Shown: positions 1-8,354, numbered from the stretch's first letter. The stretch is DNA of 64,000 nt from Streptomyces phaeofaciens (GCF_014648915.1 NZ_BMSA01000017.1:1-64000); one strand, 5' to 3'. Numbers and translations are program-made. Notes: generated by a model from the letters alone, not told the origin.

Positions 1-29
1 CCTCGCCGTCTGTCTGATCACCCACCGCC

Positions 30-615
30 ATGTCCAGAGGCTTTGTTAGGGCCAGTATGGCGGGCTGGAAGAGCGGCGAGGGCGGCATCCGCGCCAAGGA
101 CGGGCAGCGGGCGGCGTTCACCCTGCTCTACCCCTCCGGCGACAAGGTCCGCCAGGACCACGCCCTCGCCTACGCCTCCGACGCCAAGAAGGCCGGCATC
201 GACGTGACGGTGGAGAGCGCGACCTGGGAGGTCATCGAGCCGCGCATGAAGGACGACGCGGTCCTCGCGGGCTTCGGCAGCACAGGCGACCCCGACTTCG
301 GCCTCTACACCCTGCTGCATTCCTCCCTCGCCGGAAACGGCTTCAACAACATGGCCCGCTACGACAACCCGGGCCGTGGACAAGGCCCTCGACACCGGCC
401 GCCGCTCCCAGGACGAGGCCACGCGCGAGACGGCGTACGACACCCTCCAGCGCGAACTCGTCAAGGACCCCGGCTACACCTTCCTCACCCACATCGACCA
501 CGTCTACGTCCTCGCCGACCGCTGGCAGGGGCTGACCACGCAGTTGGACCCGCACGAGCACGGCTTCGCCAGCGGCCCGTGGTGGAACATCGAGGACTGG
601 CAGCCGAAGAAGTGA
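30..615 (+). pseudogene. Peptide ABC transporter substrate-binding protein, C-terminal remnant with frameshift
   Basis: This is the C-terminal third of an SBP_bac_5 (DppA/OppA-like) lipoprotein that would capture peptides outside the cell. Recognisable sequence starts near position 57 and ends with FASGPWWNIEDWQPKK, the usual end of Streptomyces members. The N-terminal two thirds and the signal peptide are absent; a stop codon at 15-17 closes the frame. The reading frame changes near 368-375: GARYDNP-like sequence is followed by AVDKALDTGRRSQ only in another frame, consistent with one extra G in the run ccgggcc. Its stop overlaps the permease GTG by GTGA, so the original operon order is kept. 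A sequencing error could explain the frameshift but not the missing N-terminus. Confidence 0.8.
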
Positions 616-2018
616 CCCGGCCGCCCTGGGGCGCGATGGCGCGTCTGGCGGGGCGGCGGGCGCTGTTCGCCGTCCCGATCCTGCTCGTCGTCACCTTCGG
701 TGTCTTCGCCATCGCCGCCGCCTCCCCCTTCGATCCTGTGAGGGCGTACGCCGGTACGGCCGCCCTCGGTGCCGACCAGGAGACCCTGGACCGGCTGCGG
801 GACAACCTCGGCGTGGACGAGGGCTTCGCCGTCCGCTGGTGGCGGTGGCTGACCGCCGCGCTCGGCGGCGACCTCGGCCAGTCGAGCGTGCTGCGGCAGC
901 CGGTCGGCCAGGTCATCGGTGAACGCCTGCTCTGGTCCACGCTGTTGTGCGCCGTGGCCTTCGTCGTCGCCGTGCTGGTGGGCACGCTGCTCGGGGTGCT
1001 GGCCGCGCGCCGTCCGGGGTCGTGGCTCGACCGGATCGTCACCTCGCTCGCCTACACGCTGGAGGCCGCGCCCGTCTTCTGGATCGCGCTGCTCGTCATC
1101 TGGCTGTTCGCCCTCCAACTGGGAGTGTTCCCGGCGGGCGGGCTGACGGACACCGCGAGCGAGCAGGTCACGCCGGGGCAGGTGGCAGATCATCTGGTGC
1201 TGCCGGCGGGCGTGCTCCCCGTCTCCCAACTCCCCTGGTTCACCCCGTACGTACGGCAGGGAGTGGGCGACGCGCTGGCGGAGGACCCGGTGCGCGGCGC
1301 CCGCGCACGCGGGTCGAGCGAACGCACCCCTGTGGCGCGGGACGTCTCCCTGACGATCACGCCCGGCGAGGCCGTCGGGCTGCTCGGTCCCAGCGGCTGC
1401 GGCAAGTCCACCCTTGCCCGCGTCGCTGCACTCCTGCACCGCCCCGACTCCGGCACCCTTGTCCTGGAGGGCACGCCGGTGCGCCGCTGGCGCCACCGCG
1501 CCCCGCGCGAACAGCGCACGGCCGTCGGCATCGTCTTCCAGCAGCCCCGGCTCTCCGCCGACCCCCGGCTGCGGCTCCACGATCTGATCGCCGAGCCCCT
1601 GCGCGCCACCGGCCGCCGCGAGGCCGTCCCCGACCGGGTCCCCGAACTGGCCGAAGCCGTCGGACTGACCCCCGACCTGCTGAGCCGACGCCCGCACGAA
1701 GTCAGCGACGGCCAGTTGCAGCGCGCCTGCCTGGCCCGCGCCCTCGTACTGCGCCCGCGCTGGCTGGTGTGCGACGAGATGACGGCGATGCTCGACGCCT
1801 CCACCACGGCCGCGCTGGTCACGGTGGTCGAGGACTACCGCCGGACGACGGGCGCCGGCCTGCTCGCCGTGGGCAACGACCGCGTACTCCTGCGGCGCTG
1901 GTGCGACCGCACGGCCGACTGGGACACGCTGGGCGAGGAGGCCCCTGCGGCAGAAGGGCTCCCGCAAGTCATGTCCTTGCGGGAGCCCTCTGTCGTGCCG
2001 CCTGCCAGTGAAGGTTGA
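612..2018 (+). pseudogene. In-frame fusion of a DppB-like permease to a DppF-like ATPase (deletion product)
   Basis: Residues 1 to about 234 (from GTG 612) are the N-terminal part of an inner-membrane peptide permease with several hydrophobic segments. At about 1312-1335 the frame passes straight into the start of an ABC ATPase with Walker A GPSGCGKST, Q-loop QQPRL, signature VSDGQLQRA and Walker B RWLVCDEMTAMLD. Permease and ATPase are never fused this way in peptide importers, so the C-terminus of permease B, permease C and at least the start of the ATPase have probably been deleted. The H-loop histidine is replaced (VGND where VSHD is expected) and the signature is atypical. The frame also runs through a perfect hairpin at 1955-1989, so the original stop is probably lost. 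A working transporter is unlikely. Confidence 0.75.
1955..1989. terminator. Perfect 14-bp inverted repeat, likely transcription terminator
   Basis: Two arms of 14 bp (agggctcccgcaag and its exact complement) are separated by 7 nt. It lies inside the extended frame of the decayed ATPase and probably marked the original operon end. It could act on either strand. Confidence 0.7.
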
Positions 2019-2309
2019 GAAGACGATCTCGGTGAGCGTGACGGCGAGCGGGGTGCCGTGGCGGTCGAGTCTCACCGTCGTGCCGCCTTCGTGCAACCTC
2101 CACCGGGTAACGCCTGCGGCCGGCTCGCGCAGGGAGCTCGGCCGGATGCGGTCTTCGACCTTGATCTCGGCGGCGACGATCCGCACGTGCGCTCGGGTGT
2201 CAACCTTGACCAGGGAGGCCGCGACCAGCGGGGGTGCGTCCGCCGGGGTCGACGAGTCGGACCGCACCCACATCGGCATGGCCATGCAGGTGGCGGTGAT
2301 CACGGACAT
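2010..2309 (-). other. Unassigned open stretch, possible remnant of a small protein gene
   Basis: From an ATG at 2309 the minus strand encodes about 100 residues of ordinary amino-acid composition (for example VKVDTRAHVRIVAAEIKVED and GGTTVRLDRHGTPLAVTLTE). The frame does not stop there and continues antisense through the transporter remnant, so no gene end is visible. No clear ribosome binding site precedes the ATG. I do not recognise a family. It may be a gene that lost its stop, or a chance open frame. Confidence 0.25.
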
Positions 2310-3696
2310 CGGATACGAATCCACCGGCCGTTCTGCGTGCTGTTTCGTGCCGGGACCAGCAGCTTCGCACCTGTAAGTGCCGCTCCGCTCCGTCCGCAGC
2401 GGCAAGGACGCCGAGGATCACCAGGACAACCACGACGAGCAGAAGCAGAAGGGCCACGGAGGCGGGCGTGGGGTAGTTCCACAGGAAGAGGGTGAGGCCC
2501 CCGGCGCCGATGACGACGCTCGTCGTCAGGGGTCGGTTCGTGCGCAGCCATTGTCCGACGGCACCTGTCGTCAACCCCTTCCGGGCGAGCGCGTGCCCGG
2601 CGGTCTCGGTACTTCGGGCTGCGGCTGACCGCACAGCGACGGCACCGCGGCCACGTCCGTACAGATACCCCGCGATCACGGTGAGCAGGGCCATGAGGAG
2701 CACGGTGAGGATGGCCTGCCGCAGGAACCTCACCAGGGTGTCGTAGACGGCTGCTGCGGCATCCTGCGACTGGGCGATCGGAGTCACCGCGTCCAGATAG
2801 ATCTGGCGCATGACGGCGAGTCCGACGAGAAGCCCGCACATCATGATGGCGACGCCGATGCCGCCGGCCATCAGCGCAACCCGGCGGGAAGGCGCCGCCC
2901 AGATGCCCAGCCCGGCGAGCACCACCACCGCCAAGGGCAACCACGGGCCGACAACGCCGAGCCAGCGGGCGGCATCACGGGCCTCGCTCAGATTGTCGTT
3001 CCGAACCAGCACGATCGACTTGTCGGCCCCGGGAATGTCTGCTGCTTCGACAAGCGTCACGCCGATCAGCTGCTTCTGCAGTTCTTCCATCACCGTGCCG
3101 ACGTTCAGCGTGATGGTGTCGCCCCTGACCTCAAGCGCTCCGTCGCCCTCCCCCGTGAGGACACTCGTCGCGGTGGTGTGCGCGCGGCGGTGGATTTCGT
3201 TCCACGCCTTGGCGAAGGCGTCGCTCGTCACCACCTTCTCGACCGCGAAGCGCACGCCGGTCGTCAGTCCGCCCTTGAGCTGTTCGTCCAGCGACCGGGC
3301 CGCGTCGACGAGGAAGCGGGGTGCATCACGGTCCGCCAGCGTGTCGGCGAGCGCGTCGGTGATCTTGCGCGTGTCAATGTCCTCAATCAGGCGGTCAGTG
3401 ACACGGTCAATCATGAGATCTTGGACGGCGGGGTCCCTGGCCAGTGGCGAGACGGTCTGCTCATACCGATCAACATCGGTGACCATGGAATTTACCCAGG
3501 TGGCGAAGACGGTGACCGGTGCGAGCAGAACGGCCAGCGTGAGAAACAGGGAAGCGCCGCAGAGTCGCAGTCGCCGGTGTCGCGTGCCGACAACGCTCCG
3601 GAGTCGCTCGTACTCCGCTCGTTCGGCATTGTTCAACGGGTCGCTCGGCCTATGTCGGCCATGCTCCTCCGGGCCGGAGGCGGCGGGTGGGTCCAC
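2200..3696 (-). CDS. Multi-pass membrane protein of unknown function, C-terminal end altered
   Basis: The GTG start at 3696 follows a good site, GGAGGG. The 498-residue product has one transmembrane segment at about residues 45-68. An extracytoplasmic region of roughly 165 residues follows, then four or five hydrophobic segments, the last ending near LVILGVLAAADGAERH. I recognise the layout from uncharacterised Streptomyces membrane proteins but cannot give it a role. The last 65 or so residues are rich in Arg, His and Gly, unlike the rest, and look like read-through past a lost stop near 2390. A single indel there would explain this. The functional part is probably 2390-3696. It is transcribed away from the gas-vesicle operon. 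Confidence 0.65.
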   Translation of the reverse strand: MDPPAASGPEEHGRHRPSDPLNNAERAEYERLRSVVGTRHRRLRLCGASLFLTLAVLLAPVTVFATWVNSMVTDVDRYEQTVSPLARDPAVQDLMIDRVTDRLIEDIDTRKITDALADTLADRDAPRFLVDAARSLDEQLKGGLTTGVRFAVEKVVTSDAFAKAWNEIHRRAHTTATSVLTGEGDGALEVRGDTITLNVGTVMEELQKQLIGVTLVEAADIPGADKSIVLVRNDNLSEARDAARWLGVVGPWLPLAVVVLAGLGIWAAPSRRVALMAGGIGVAIMMCGLLVGLAVMRQIYLDAVTPIAQSQDAAAAVYDTLVRFLRQAILTVLLMALLTVIAGYLYGRGRGAVAVRSAAARSTETAGHALARKGLTTGAVGQWLRTNRPLTTSVVIGAGGLTLFLWNYPTPASVALLLLLVVVVLVILGVLAAADGAERHLQVRSCWSRHETARRTAGGFVSDVRDHRHLHGHADVGAVRLVDPGGRTPAGRGLPGQG

Positions 3697-4079
3697 GGCG
3701 AACTCCCTCCGCCGCGGGTCGGCGCGCTACGGCGGTATGCGCCCTGGGGGGCGGAAGCTACAGAACCGGCCGGCCCCTGTCTCTCCATCGTCGTTCATCG
3801 GCAACCGGCACGCAGCTTGCCCAGGCACAGGCAGAGCTTCCCTGCGGCCGGCCTCTTCTCCCAGGAGACCCCAGAAACCACGCAGGGGCCCGGCCCGCCC
3901 CGCTCAGAGGATCAGGCACCTGACCTGGTATGTCGCTGCCTTGAAGTGAGGGGCTCGGGCGCCGTCGTCCGTGACCTCGCCAAGGGATCGATCGCAGGCG
4001 ACAGCAGCGCGGCCCGGCACGTGCGCCCGTCTGCTCCGCTCAAGGTGCGTGTCGTCCCATACCGATCAGACTTGTATTC
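3697..4079. other. Intergenic region between divergent membrane-protein and gas-vesicle genes
   Basis: These 383 bases must hold the promoters of both divergent units. No convincing -35/-10 pair or sigma-B-like GGGTAC/T was found. No protein-coding frame with a ribosome binding site is present. Confidence 0.5.
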
Positions 4080-4400
4080 ATGGCAGAAGAACGTCGGCCG
4101 CGCGCCGGGAAATCCTCGACGACAGCCGCGCGCCGCACGGCATCCGTGCGGGGAGCGGAGCATGCCGCGCGTGCTGCTTGCCGGAGCATGGAGGGGCTGA
4201 TCGGCCACCCCACGGAGGGCGTATCAGCGGTGAGACGCACCGACGACGGTTGGTGCGTCGTCGTGGACGTCCTCGAGCTGCCCCGGATTCCGGACACGAC
4301 GAGCCTTCTTGCCTCGTACGAAGTGCAGCTCGATCAGGACGGCGAACTCCTGGAGTACTGCAGGATCCGCCGCTACCGGCGAGGGTCCGCCGATGAGTGA
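4080..4400 (+). CDS. gvpO: Gas vesicle protein GvpO
   Basis: The 106-residue product has a basic, low-complexity N-terminus of about 35 residues. A conserved GvpO core follows: GVSAVRRTDDGW, VDVLELPRIPDTTSLLASYEVQLD and a terminal YCRIRRYRRG. GvpO is a small soluble accessory protein found in haloarchaeal and actinobacterial gas-vesicle clusters, where it affects expression or assembly. It is the first gene of the operon, matching the Streptomyces order O-A-F-G-Y-Z-J-L-S-K. No Shine-Dalgarno sequence is obvious before ATG 4080; the transcript could be leaderless, or a start further downstream (for example the ATG of MEGLIGHP) could be used. Confidence 0.85.
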   Translation: MAEERRPRAGKSSTTAARRTASVRGAEHAARAACRSMEGLIGHPTEGVSAVRRTDDGWCVVVDVLELPRIPDTTSLLASYEVQLDQDGELLEYCRIRRYRRGSADE

Positions 4401-4434
4401 CCCCAGGTTTGCCTGACAAGCGGAAGGACGCCCT

Positions 4435-4902
4435 ATGCCTGCGACCACCTACTCCGACGAGGTAGTGGCGTGCCCACCGCGCGCCGGCACGTTGTACGAC
4501 GTGCTGGAACTCATCCTTGATCGGGGCATGGTGATCGACGTGTTCGTCCGGGTCTCCCTGGTCGGCATCGAGATCCTCAAGATAGACGCGCGCATTGTCG
4601 TGGCGAGTGTGGACACCTACCTGAGGTTCGCGGAGGCGTGCAACCGGCTGGACCTGGAACGAGACTCCGGCAGCACCACCGTTCCCGAGCTGTTCAGCGG
4701 AAGGGCCGCCAAGTCGATCGGCAAGCGCAAGGTCCGCGACGCCGCGGAAAGCGTGGGTGACACCGTGCGCAAGGTGGTCGGGGGCCGGGGCGACGACACC
4801 GACGAGCCTGATGAAGACGAGGAAGAGCAGCAGGAACGGCCGAGGAAGCGGCGTGCTCCCGCCCGTGGCGGTACGAGCCGACGACGACCCGTGGAGGCAT
4901 GA
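4435..4902 (+). CDS. gvpA: Gas vesicle structural protein GvpA with long charged tail
   Basis: Residues 20-70 carry the GvpA/J fold signature: LYDVLELILDRGMVID, then VSLVGIEILKIDARIVVAS and VDTYLRFAEA. In gas vesicles this family forms the ribbed protein shell that excludes water. The product has 155 residues, about twice the classical cyanobacterial GvpA; after the core it has roughly 60 residues that are first acidic (DDTDEPDEDEEEQQE) and then Arg/Pro-rich. Similar extensions are known in actinobacterial clusters. The site GGAAGGA lies before ATG 4435. Because two more paralogues follow (7962 and 9158), which one is the main shell protein is an inference from gene order. Confidence 0.88.
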   Translation: MPATTYSDEVVACPPRAGTLYDVLELILDRGMVIDVFVRVSLVGIEILKIDARIVVASVDTYLRFAEACNRLDLERDSGSTTVPELFSGRAAKSIGKRKVRDAAESVGDTVRKVVGGRGDDTDEPDEDEEEQQERPRKRRAPARGGTSRRRPVEA

Positions 4903-4905
4903 GTC

Positions 4906-5664
4906 GTGACAGTCGTGACAGCCGACGGTGTGTACGTCTACGCGATCGTCCGGGCGAGGAGACGATTGCCGAAGGGCATGAGCGGTGTGGGCAGCCCGGC
5001 TGCCCCGCTGCGGACGATCGAGCAGGGGCAGGTCGCCGCTGTCGTCAGTGAGGCTCCCCCGAAACTCCGCGCCAGACGGCGCGATCTTCTGGCGCACCAG
5101 GATCTGTTGCTGCGTCTGTCGGACCAGGGTCCGGTTCTGCCCATGCGGTTCGGGATGGTCGCACCGGACGAGGAGACGGTGTGCGGTCAGCTGGCAGCCG
5201 GCGAGGCGGACCACGTGGCTGCACTGGAACATCTCTCCGGCGGGGTCGAGGTCAACGTCAAGGCGTTCCCGGCACAGCACGCGTTGAGAAGCCTCCTCGT
5301 GGACGACAAGAAACTTCGGCGGCTGCGGGACGAGGCACTCAGGCGGCCCGGTTACGAAGCCAACCTCCGGCTGGGTGAAGCTGTGGCGGCTGCTCTGGAG
5401 AGCAGGGCCGCGGAAGCCGGTCGCGGGCTTCTGCGCGAGCTCACCCCCAGGGCCCGCGCGGTTGCCTCGGGGCCCGAAGTCCAGGGATGTGTGCTGAACA
5501 TGTCGTTCCTCGTCGACCGCGGCGACAGCGACGACTTCCGAAGCGCGGCGGAGCAATTCGCCGAGACGCACTCCGAACGTGTCGAGTTGCGCCTCGCGGG
5601 CCCACTGCCCTGCTACAGCTTCGTCTCCGCGGAAGGCACTCGCGTCCGGACCGTCGGAGTCTGA
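4906..5664 (+). CDS. gvpF: Gas vesicle protein GvpF (GvpF/L family)
   Basis: The 252-residue protein has the GvpF/L layout: an N-terminal domain opening with YVYAIVRARR and a C-terminal domain with NMSFLVDRGD and the family ending LAGPLPCYSFVS. Members bind GvpA-type subunits and act during nucleation or assembly of the vesicle; GvpF can be a minor shell-associated protein. GTG 4906 starts 3 nt after the gvpA stop, so translation is probably coupled. A second family member is encoded at 8351. Confidence 0.9.
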   Translation: MTVVTADGVYVYAIVRARRRLPKGMSGVGSPAAPLRTIEQGQVAAVVSEAPPKLRARRRDLLAHQDLLLRLSDQGPVLPMRFGMVAPDEETVCGQLAAGEADHVAALEHLSGGVEVNVKAFPAQHALRSLLVDDKKLRRLRDEALRRPGYEANLRLGEAVAAALESRAAEAGRGLLRELTPRARAVASGPEVQGCVLNMSFLVDRGDSDDFRSAAEQFAETHSERVELRLAGPLPCYSFVSAEGTRVRTVGV

Positions 5665-5665
5665 C

Positions 5666-5920
5666 ATGGGACTGATCACCGGACTGCTCACGCTCCCCAT
5701 CGCACCGGTCCGCGGCGTGATGTGGGTGGCGGAGAAGCTCAACGACGCAGCTGAGCGCGAGTTGCACGACCCAGGAGTGCTCCGTGCCCAGCTGGCTCAG
5801 CTGAACCGGGAACTCGAAGACGGAGACATCAACTTGGAGGAGTTCGAACGGGAAGAGGAACGGCTGCTCGACCGGCTGCATGCCGCACGGGTCTGCTCTG
5901 CGCCGAACGATCGAAGGTGA
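5666..5920 (+). CDS. gvpG: Gas vesicle protein GvpG
   Basis: This 84-residue protein begins MGLITGLLTLPIAPVRGVMW and continues with a predicted helical, acidic segment (LNRELEDGDINLEEFEREEE). Both parts are typical of GvpG, a small protein needed early in gas-vesicle assembly alongside GvpF/L. ATG 5666 lies one base after the gvpF stop. The length fits the family (about 80-90 residues). Confidence 0.88.
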   Translation: MGLITGLLTLPIAPVRGVMWVAEKLNDAAERELHDPGVLRAQLAQLNRELEDGDINLEEFEREEERLLDRLHAARVCSAPNDRR

Positions 5921-5926
5921 GCACTC

Positions 5927-6844
5927 ATGGATGACAAGGAAAAGGTGGCGCTCGCGGCCGCTGTAGTGGGCGGCTATGTGCTGGGCCGGACGAAGAAGGG
6001 CCGGCTGGCCCTGTCCATCGCGACCTATATCGCGGGTCGGCGATTCGGCCTTGAACCTCGTCAGCTCGCGGCCGAAGGAATGCGCAGGCTGGGGGAGATC
6101 CCGCAGGTCGCCGAGTTGCAGGAGCAGTTGCGGGGGGAGGTCCTCGAAGCGGGCCGCAAAGCGGTGACCGCCGCTGCCGACCGGGGCATGAGCACGCTTG
6201 CCGACGCCCTCAGCGACCGCACGGCCCGGGTCGGCCAGAAGGCGGACGAGGACGAGGAGGAGTACGCGCCGGAAGACGAAGACGCGGAGTACGAGGAAGA
6301 GGAAGAGGAAGAGCCGGAGGAGGAAGAGCCGGAGGCCGAGTACGAAGAGGACCAGGAGGCTGAGGGAGAGGAAGAGGGCCAGCCGGAAGACGAATACGAA
6401 GACGAAGACGAAGCCGAAGACGAGGCCGAGGGCGAAGAGGAAGAGGAAGAGCCGGAGGAGGAAGAGCCGGAAGAGGAGCGGCCCCCGCGGCGCCGCGGTT
6501 CTCCGCGATCGGCTCGGGCACGCAGGACTCCCGCACCGGCGGCACGCAAGAAGACCGCTCCCGCGGCTCGGGCGGCCAAGGCCGCGCCACGGAAGGCTGA
6601 ACCGGCCAAGAAGACGGCGGCGAAGAAGACCGCCGCCGCCAAGAAGGCCGCTCCCGCCAAGAAGACCGCGGCCAGGAAGACGGCGGCGAAGAAGACCGCT
6701 CCTGCCAGGAAGACGGCGGCGAAGAAGACCGCTCCTGCCAAGAAGTCCGCGGCGAAGAAGACCGCTCCTGCCAAGAAGTCCGCGGCCAGGAAGACGACGT
6801 CATCGAAGCGAGCAGCATCCAAGCGCGTCGATCGTCGGAGGTAG
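5927..6844 (+). CDS. gvpY: Gas-vesicle cluster protein GvpY with acidic block and histone-H1-like tail
   Basis: The 305-residue product has three parts. Residues 1-105 are a predicted helical domain beginning MDDKEKVALAAAVVGGYVLG. Residues 105-185 are almost only Glu, Asp, Tyr and Pro. Residues 200-305 are Lys/Ala/Thr/Pro repeats (KKTAPAKK, KKTAAKK) like eukaryotic histone H1 and bacterial HU-H1 tails. The position between gvpG and gvpZ matches gvpY of other Streptomyces. The molecular role is not known to me; the basic tail could bind nucleic acid or the acidic tails of neighbouring Gvp proteins. Start ATG 5927 follows AAGGTGAG. Confidence 0.75.
   Translation: MDDKEKVALAAAVVGGYVLGRTKKGRLALSIATYIAGRRFGLEPRQLAAEGMRRLGEIPQVAELQEQLRGEVLEAGRKAVTAAADRGMSTLADALSDRTARVGQKADEDEEEYAPEDEDAEYEEEEEEEPEEEEPEAEYEEDQEAEGEEEGQPEDEYEDEDEAEDEAEGEEEEEEPEEEEPEEERPPRRRGSPRSARARRTPAPAARKKTAPAARAAKAAPRKAEPAKKTAAKKTAAAKKAAPAKKTAARKTAAKKTAPARKTAAKKTAPAKKSAAKKTAPAKKSAARKTTSSKRAASKRVDRRR
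6541..6840 (+). repeat. Degenerate tandem repeats encoding KKTA/KKSA units in gvpY
   Basis: The units aagaagaccgctcctgcc and aagaagtccgcggcg recur many times with small changes. They code for the basic C-terminal tail of GvpY and are likely to vary in copy number between strains through slippage or recombination. Confidence 0.85.
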
Positions 6845-6850
6845 CCAGTC

Positions 6851-7969
6851 ATGACCAAGACGGAGAAAGACCAGCCCACAGAGGAAGCGTCGGGTGTGGA
6901 CCGGCTCCGCGAAGAGCTGGCCAACTTCCTCTCCGCACAGGTGGAGAATCTCGCAGAGAAGGCCGGCGACAAGCTGACCGACGTTACCGGGAAGCTTTCC
7001 GATGCGGCCGAGAACGGTGGCTCGCTTCCCGCGATCGGCTCCCGCATCCTCCAAGGCGACTCCCCGGTGAAGGCGTTCGTTTCGGAGAAGGCCAAGGGTG
7101 TCAAGGACAGCGTTGTAGGGAAGGCCAAGGAAGCCTTCGGCGGGGGGAAAGGGAAACGCAAGTCCAGCGGCGGCAAGGTCATGAACATCATCGAGGTTCT
7201 CGATGTGGGAGTGCCCCTGCGTGACGCTTACGACCACTGGACGCAGTACGACAAATTCAGCAGCTTTGCGAAGGGCGTTCGCGACGTCTCGAAGAGCGAC
7301 GAGCTGGGGAGCGACTGGAAGGTCAAAGTCGGCCCTTCCTCGCGCAGTTTCAAAGCGACCGTTCAGGAACAGATTCCCGACGACCGCATCGTCTGGACCT
7401 CCGAAGGAGCCAAGGGCACCACCCGCGGCGTGGTGAGCTTCCATGAACTGGCACCCACCCTGACGCGAATCGTCCTGGTCGTGGAGTACTACCCGTCCGG
7501 GTTCTTCGAGAAGACGGGCAACCTGTGGCGGGTCCAAGGGCGCCGCATGCGACTGGACTTCAAGAACTTCCAGCGGTACGTCACCCTCACCAATGAAGAG
7601 CCCGAAGGCTGGCGCGGTGAAATCCGTGACGGGGAAGTCGTCGTGTCCCACGAGGACGCCATGGAAGAGGAGGAGGCCGAGCAGGAGGACTCCGAGGGCG
7701 AGGAGCCCGAGGGCGAAGGCGAAGGCGAAGGCGAAGGCGATGCAGAGGGAGGCGCCGACTCCGCATACGAGGACGAGGACGAGGACGATTCCGAAGGCGT
7801 CTACGAGGACGAGGAGGTAGAAGAGGACGAGGAGGGAGAGGGGGCGGAGGACGAAGGCGAAGCGGAAGGCGCATACGAGGACGAGGACGAGGAAGCGGAG
7901 GACGAGGCGGAGGACGAGGACGTATCCGGGTCCAGGAAGCGACGAGGACAGAGGCGGCGCCGTGTCTGA
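6851..7969 (+). CDS. gvpZ: Gas-vesicle cluster protein GvpZ, SRPBCC-fold domain with acidic tail
   Basis: The 372-residue protein has an amphipathic N-terminal region (about 1-110), then an SRPBCC/polyketide-cyclase-like domain (about 115-255). That domain opens with EVLDVGVPLRDAYDHWTQYD, includes RIVWTSEG and ends KNFQRYVTLTNEEPEGWRGE. Residues 270-362 are nearly all Glu/Asp/Gly. SRPBCC domains bind hydrophobic ligands in a deep pocket; which ligand is unknown here. The ribosome site GGAGG overlaps the end of gvpY. The last 8 nt overlap gvpJ. Placement matches gvpZ in the Streptomyces operon. Confidence 0.8.
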   Translation: MTKTEKDQPTEEASGVDRLREELANFLSAQVENLAEKAGDKLTDVTGKLSDAAENGGSLPAIGSRILQGDSPVKAFVSEKAKGVKDSVVGKAKEAFGGGKGKRKSSGGKVMNIIEVLDVGVPLRDAYDHWTQYDKFSSFAKGVRDVSKSDELGSDWKVKVGPSSRSFKATVQEQIPDDRIVWTSEGAKGTTRGVVSFHELAPTLTRIVLVVEYYPSGFFEKTGNLWRVQGRRMRLDFKNFQRYVTLTNEEPEGWRGEIRDGEVVVSHEDAMEEEEAEQEDSEGEEPEGEGEGEGEGDAEGGADSAYEDEDEDDSEGVYEDEEVEEDEEGEGAEDEGEAEGAYEDEDEEAEDEAEDEDVSGSRKRRGQRRRRV

Positions 7970-8354
7970 CGTCGACTTCCGGCAGAGGTCCTATCCCGTC
8001 TCCGGCCCCTCCGGCCCGCCGACCACCAACCTTGCCGACATCCTTGAGCGCGTTCTCGACAAAGGGATCGTGATCGCCGGGGATATCAAGATCGACCTCC
8101 TCGACATCGAGCTGCTCACCATCCGGCTCCGCCTGTTCGTGGCATCCGTGGATACCGCGAAGAAGGCCGGAATCGACTGGTGGGAAACCGATCCGGCACT
8201 CAGCTCGCGCGCTTCCCGAAACGCTCTCCAGGACGAGAACCGCGCATTGCGTGAGCGTCTGGAGGCGCTCGAATCCGGCATGAAGGACGAATTGCCCGAG
8301 CGGCGACACCGCAACGATCCCCCAGCAAGGACCAAGGAGAACCGAGGCACATGA
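7962..8354 (+). CDS. gvpJ: Gas vesicle protein GvpJ (GvpA/J/S family)
   Basis: The 130-residue protein contains the GvpA-family core LADILERVLDKGIVIAGDIK, IDLLDIELLTIRLRLFVASV and WWETDP. Its extra C-terminal helix (LQDENRALRERLEALES) is typical of GvpJ rather than the shell protein. GvpJ is a minor structural component that influences vesicle shape. GTG 7962 lies inside the last codons of gvpZ (8-nt overlap) and the stop overlaps gvpL by 4 nt, so it is translated within a coupled block. Confidence 0.88.
   Translation: MSDVDFRQRSYPVSGPSGPPTTNLADILERVLDKGIVIAGDIKIDLLDIELLTIRLRLFVASVDTAKKAGIDWWETDPALSSRASRNALQDENRALRERLEALESGMKDELPERRHRNDPPARTKENRGT

Noticed and set aside
504-2405. Very long open frame on the minus strand opposite the transporter remnant
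   Set aside because: Antisense frames without stops are normal in high-GC DNA. Only 2010-2309 has protein-like composition, and no ribosome site supports the long frame.
6541-6840. Repeat tract considered as a CRISPR-like array
   Set aside because: Units are 15-18 bp, contiguous and in frame with GvpY; there are no spacers.
6061-7191. Long minus-strand frame opposite gvpY made of Ser/Ala repeats
   Set aside because: It mirrors the acidic and KKTA repeats of gvpY, and the composition is an artefact of reading that tract in reverse.
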